Notes under the pieces: generated by a model
What the model saw: the letters and a program-made list of their open reading frames with translations, nothing else
Databases searched by the model: none
Told to the model about the DNA's origin: nothing
NCBI RefSeq assembly: GCF_026262505.1
Contig: NC_067206.1
Coordinates: forward strand, 39,445,660-39,509,659
Length of the DNA stretch: 64,000 nucleotides
Source: Trichomonas vaginalis G3
Taxonomy: Eukaryota > Parabasalia > Trichomonadida > Trichomonadidae
Direction of reading: 5' to 3'
Position numbers and translations under genes: made by a program
In this document: one piece after another, positions 61,637 to 64,000 of the stretch
Numbering within the stretch: the first letter of the stretch is position 1
Layout: each line of letters opens with the position of its first letter

Positions 61637-63939
61637 TCATTTACAGGTATTTCATCGTCAGTAAATGAATCCTCATTATCGTTTGGTTCAACCTGTTTAT
61701 ATAATCCTTTCATTTCTTCTTTCAAAACATAACACCATGTTTGTTTACCGTCTATTCTTCTATGTTTCCTATCACATTTATCCTTAATACTCATTTGGAA
61801 ATTCTTGTCTTTCATGTCTGATGGTTTGCAGAATAAAGCATTTTCACACGTCATACCTGCACACAATTCATCATAATGTGTATTTATCCATACATCTAAA
61901 GGATTTGATGATAATTCAATTAAATCTTGTTTGGCTTCAGTCATCGGTATGATTCGTACATTAAATGATGAAAGGTCGTAATTGATAAAATACGTCAGTA
62001 AATTATCATAAAATTCCTTTGTGCATGAATCCATCAAATTCTTGAAGTAATCAAATTGACCCTTGAATTTACCATTAACTCTTAAAACTACGTATCTTCT
62101 GTCTCCAACTTCAATTTTGACAGGGTAAACGTTGTTAGTTACGAAAATGAAGTTTGCAACGTTCTGAGCTGTTCTTCTGGGTTGATTCTTTTCATTAATT
62201 CTAATCTCATTATCCGTTATAATTGATTTCAAAGCGTTGAAGTTTGCGAGTCTATCTTCACCTACATTCTTGAGTTCATTAAGTACAAGAAACATTTTAT
62301 TTTCAACAACTGAGTTGAAATTACCCGTTAGCTCACTTATTTCGGTAATGTTTTTGCATGAATAACCAGCGAGAAGTTCAGAAATAATGTCAGTAAATCT
62401 GTTTTTACCTGTTCCCTGAAGTCCTTTCAAAATAATTGCTGTTTCATTCTTGATTCCAGGATGTTGAATCATTGATGCAATCCAGCCGAGAAGGTATTTA
62501 TACACTTCATCGTTATTATCACATATGGCTTCTTTAATGAAATTCATAAACATCTCAATTTTTGAGTAATCAGGCTTTTCAAGAATGTTGTATTTATAAC
62601 CATGAAACGTTGAGAAAACATCGGGGGAATCAGATTTAAAGCAAACACCCTTAACGGTTAATGAGGATAATTGATTTAGTAGTACATCCCATGCTGTTAT
62701 TGTTTTACCTTCTTCTTTAAATAATTTAATCATTTTGAGTGACTCTTTCATGTTTGATTGAAGAACAAATGATATTTGATTCATTTTGTCGTGTATGTTG
62801 TAATCTTTCTGAATGAAATATTTATTTCCACAATCTACAAAACGGATTACACGTGATAAATCCTCAATTACTTCAGAACTGTTTTTATACTGATGATTTT
62901 CAGCCTTGCGTCTAATATCTGTTATCAAAAACGAGTCGTCAAGTTTGATATCAAATGTTATTTTTGGCTTACGTAATAAAGGTAAAACATATTCATCATA
63001 ATATTCCTTTTGATATAGTTTTAGAATCTTCACTAAAACAAATGGAGAAGTCATTAAATGTGCATATCTATTACGTGCTTTTTCAAAATTACTTTTTGCA
63101 TTTTCAGTTAAATTGCAGAAGTTATAAACGTTATCGTATGCTTCATTAATTAAATGATTAGGTAACGAATTAATAGCTTGAAACAGTGTGAATAATGTTA
63201 TTTCTTTTTCTAAATTCATGTTTCCACCGTCATTATGTACTTCAAAATCACAGATGCCATCAACTATGCTCTGGGCAAGTTTATCGTCAATGTTTACATC
63301 TTTGTTTTCATTCATGATAGTCTTTATTTCTTCGTTCTTCTGTTCAACTCTTACCTTAATATTCAAATCATTTAATATATCATTCACTGTTCTGGTTAAT
63401 GTTGAATCATAACTTCCACGAATGAATGAGTATGTATTGATTGGTTCTGTTGCATTCTTGCGAACTCTTGAATCAGCCATAACTACTAAAGAACGCTTTG
63501 AATCATCCATTGAAGTCATTATATCAATATCATAATCATTGCAGGAATAACATTTAATCATTCTGTTCGAGGTTGAATAGAAGAAATTAGTGTTGCAATA
63601 AATGTGAAGACCTCCTGAAGCGGTTTTAACGATAACATCTTTATCCGAAAGTTTTGATAAAATGTCTTTTCTAACTGTTTCTTTAAGTTCATCATTGTAT
63701 GATTTATTGATATCAACATCTATAATCGTTAAATTTGAAATTTTATTTACTAATAAAGCCATACCAGTTTTCCTTCCTCTTCCTCCATCGTGTTTGAGGT
63801 AGTTATGTAAATCAATCTTGTTTTCACCAATTCTTTCGTTGAGGGTTTTAGTTTCTGCCACAACTAATTCCTCAGCTAATGAATCAATGATATTTTCATC
63901 AGAAACGATATAGTTGTTGCTGTTGTTTGTTGCTGTCAT
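61615..63939 (-). CDS. Primase-polymerase/SF3 helicase of element C (774 aa)
   Basis: Intact. The N-terminal ~200 residues resemble bifunctional prim-pol domains: GRKTGMALLV, LTIIDVDIN (metal-binding acidic pair), VKTASGGLHIYC (the Gly-Gly-x-His active-site motif). A linker region follows, then a D5-N-like segment and an SF3 helicase with Walker A GLQGTGKNRFTD (near residue ~490), NKMFLVLNEL, and the sensor part FIFVTNNVYPVKIEVGDRRY. Together these synthesise primers and unwind DNA, the replication core of virophages and polinton-like viruses. Element A has the helicase part only in view (2770-3979). Start at 63939 follows a T-rich stretch and TATATAAATG on the minus strand. Confidence 0.85.
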   Translation of the reverse strand: MTATNNSNNYIVSDENIIDSLAEELVVAETKTLNERIGENKIDLHNYLKHDGGRGRKTGMALLVNKISNLTIIDVDINKSYNDELKETVRKDILSKLSDKDVIVKTASGGLHIYCNTNFFYSTSNRMIKCYSCNDYDIDIMTSMDDSKRSLVVMADSRVRKNATEPINTYSFIRGSYDSTLTRTVNDILNDLNIKVRVEQKNEEIKTIMNENKDVNIDDKLAQSIVDGICDFEVHNDGGNMNLEKEITLFTLFQAINSLPNHLINEAYDNVYNFCNLTENAKSNFEKARNRYAHLMTSPFVLVKILKLYQKEYYDEYVLPLLRKPKITFDIKLDDSFLITDIRRKAENHQYKNSSEVIEDLSRVIRFVDCGNKYFIQKDYNIHDKMNQISFVLQSNMKESLKMIKLFKEEGKTITAWDVLLNQLSSLTVKGVCFKSDSPDVFSTFHGYKYNILEKPDYSKIEMFMNFIKEAICDNNDEVYKYLLGWIASMIQHPGIKNETAIILKGLQGTGKNRFTDIISELLAGYSCKNITEISELTGNFNSVVENKMFLVLNELKNVGEDRLANFNALKSIITDNEIRINEKNQPRRTAQNVANFIFVTNNVYPVKIEVGDRRYVVLRVNGKFKGQFDYFKNLMDSCTKEFYDNLLTYFINYDLSSFNVRIIPMTEAKQDLIELSSNPLDVWINTHYDELCAGMTCENALFCKPSDMKDKNFQMSIKDKCDRKHRRIDGKQTWCYVLKEEMKGLYKQVEPNDNEDSFTDDEIPVNEPLSGET

Positions 63940-64000
63940 TTATATAGGAATAAAAAAATAAAAACAATTTTAAAACTAACTTTATTTTTGGACTGCATCA
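63940..64000 (-). promoter_or_regulatory. Upstream region of the primase-helicase gene
   Basis: On the minus strand TTTTTATTTTTTTATTCC is followed by TATATAAATG, the shared motif of element C. The window ends here. Confidence 0.45.

Larger units (their letters stand above)
49961..64000. mobile_element. Element C: large virus-like DNA element (PLV/Polinton group), right end outside window
   Basis: About 14 kb. In order: two CELLN-module genes, a small gene pair around a hairpin cluster, two amphipathic peptides, the capsid region, packaging ATPase, a structural series, a fibre protein, small genes, hairpin clusters, a tandem array with a tRNA-like sequence beside it, and a primase-helicase on the opposite strand. 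No polymerase B, integrase or protease in the visible part. Most frames are open; the capsid region and two small genes are broken (about half a dozen breaks), so the copy is young. The left edge is not defined by a recognised terminal repeat. Confidence 0.75.

Overview
The window looks like nuclear DNA of a trichomonad (parabasalid flagellate), close to Trichomonas. Host genes have no introns and use the standard code. They have very short leaders with TCA-Y-type initiators (TCACTT before the ATG at 12997, TCACA before the eL20 ATG, TCATTT before the ABC gene at 45000). The eL20 stop codon overlaps a TAAA poly(A) signal. One host gene belongs to the large multi-membrane-span cyclase-like family expanded in these parasites. 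The genus is inferred from these features and from general family knowledge; no search was possible.

Layout. (1) 1-12567: the right-hand part of a virus-like DNA element (element A, Polinton/Maverick or polinton-like-virus group), carrying packaging-ATPase, SF3 helicase, capsid and several structural or unknown parts, and ending in a nested hairpin plus T26. (2) 12568-19352: a host island with a 1.2-kaa membrane protein ending in a degenerate cyclase-like domain, ribosomal protein eL20, and an ArfGAP. (3) 19353-25622: a small element with matching hairpin/poly-T ends (element B). It carries a Dam-like adenine methyltransferase at the left end, an error-rich inverted copy of that arm at the right end, and an error-rich centre. 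(4) 25623-26710: the C-terminal half of an ABCA-type transporter, then a 25-N gap. (5) 26736-about 39850: an error-rich second copy of 43350-56200, most simply explained as raw long-read sequence used for gap filling. (6) About 39860-43349: a fragment of a further element (D) that joins the ABC gene without any element end. (7) 43350-48341: clean host sequence with two head-to-head ABCA-type genes and a Rab-like GTPase. (8) About 49960-64000: a second large virus-like element (C), with two amphipathic peptides, a capsid region, packaging ATPase, a phage-fibre-like protein, GC-rich double hairpins, a 121-bp tandem array, a tRNA-like sequence and a primase-helicase.

How the parts fit. In elements A and C the recognisable replication gene is a primase/SF3-helicase. 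No family-B DNA polymerase, integrase or protease is visible. With the double-jelly-roll-like capsid region and A32-type ATPase, this points to the polinton-like-virus/virophage side of the group rather than classical Mavericks, although element A is cut by the window edge. Genes in element C share a T-rich promoter-like motif ending in ATAAATG, and GC-rich hairpin pairs sit at several of its gene ends. The elements are treated as fossils: most parts look young, and some are broken.

The most novel-looking signals are the family of paired GC-rich hairpins with kept stems and changing loops, the nested hairpin plus homopolymer element ends, the HxH-rich fibre protein, and the shared promoter-like motif. 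Much of 20.65-25.5 kb, 26.74-39.85 kb and 40.75-43.35 kb should not be read as biology until read support has been checked.
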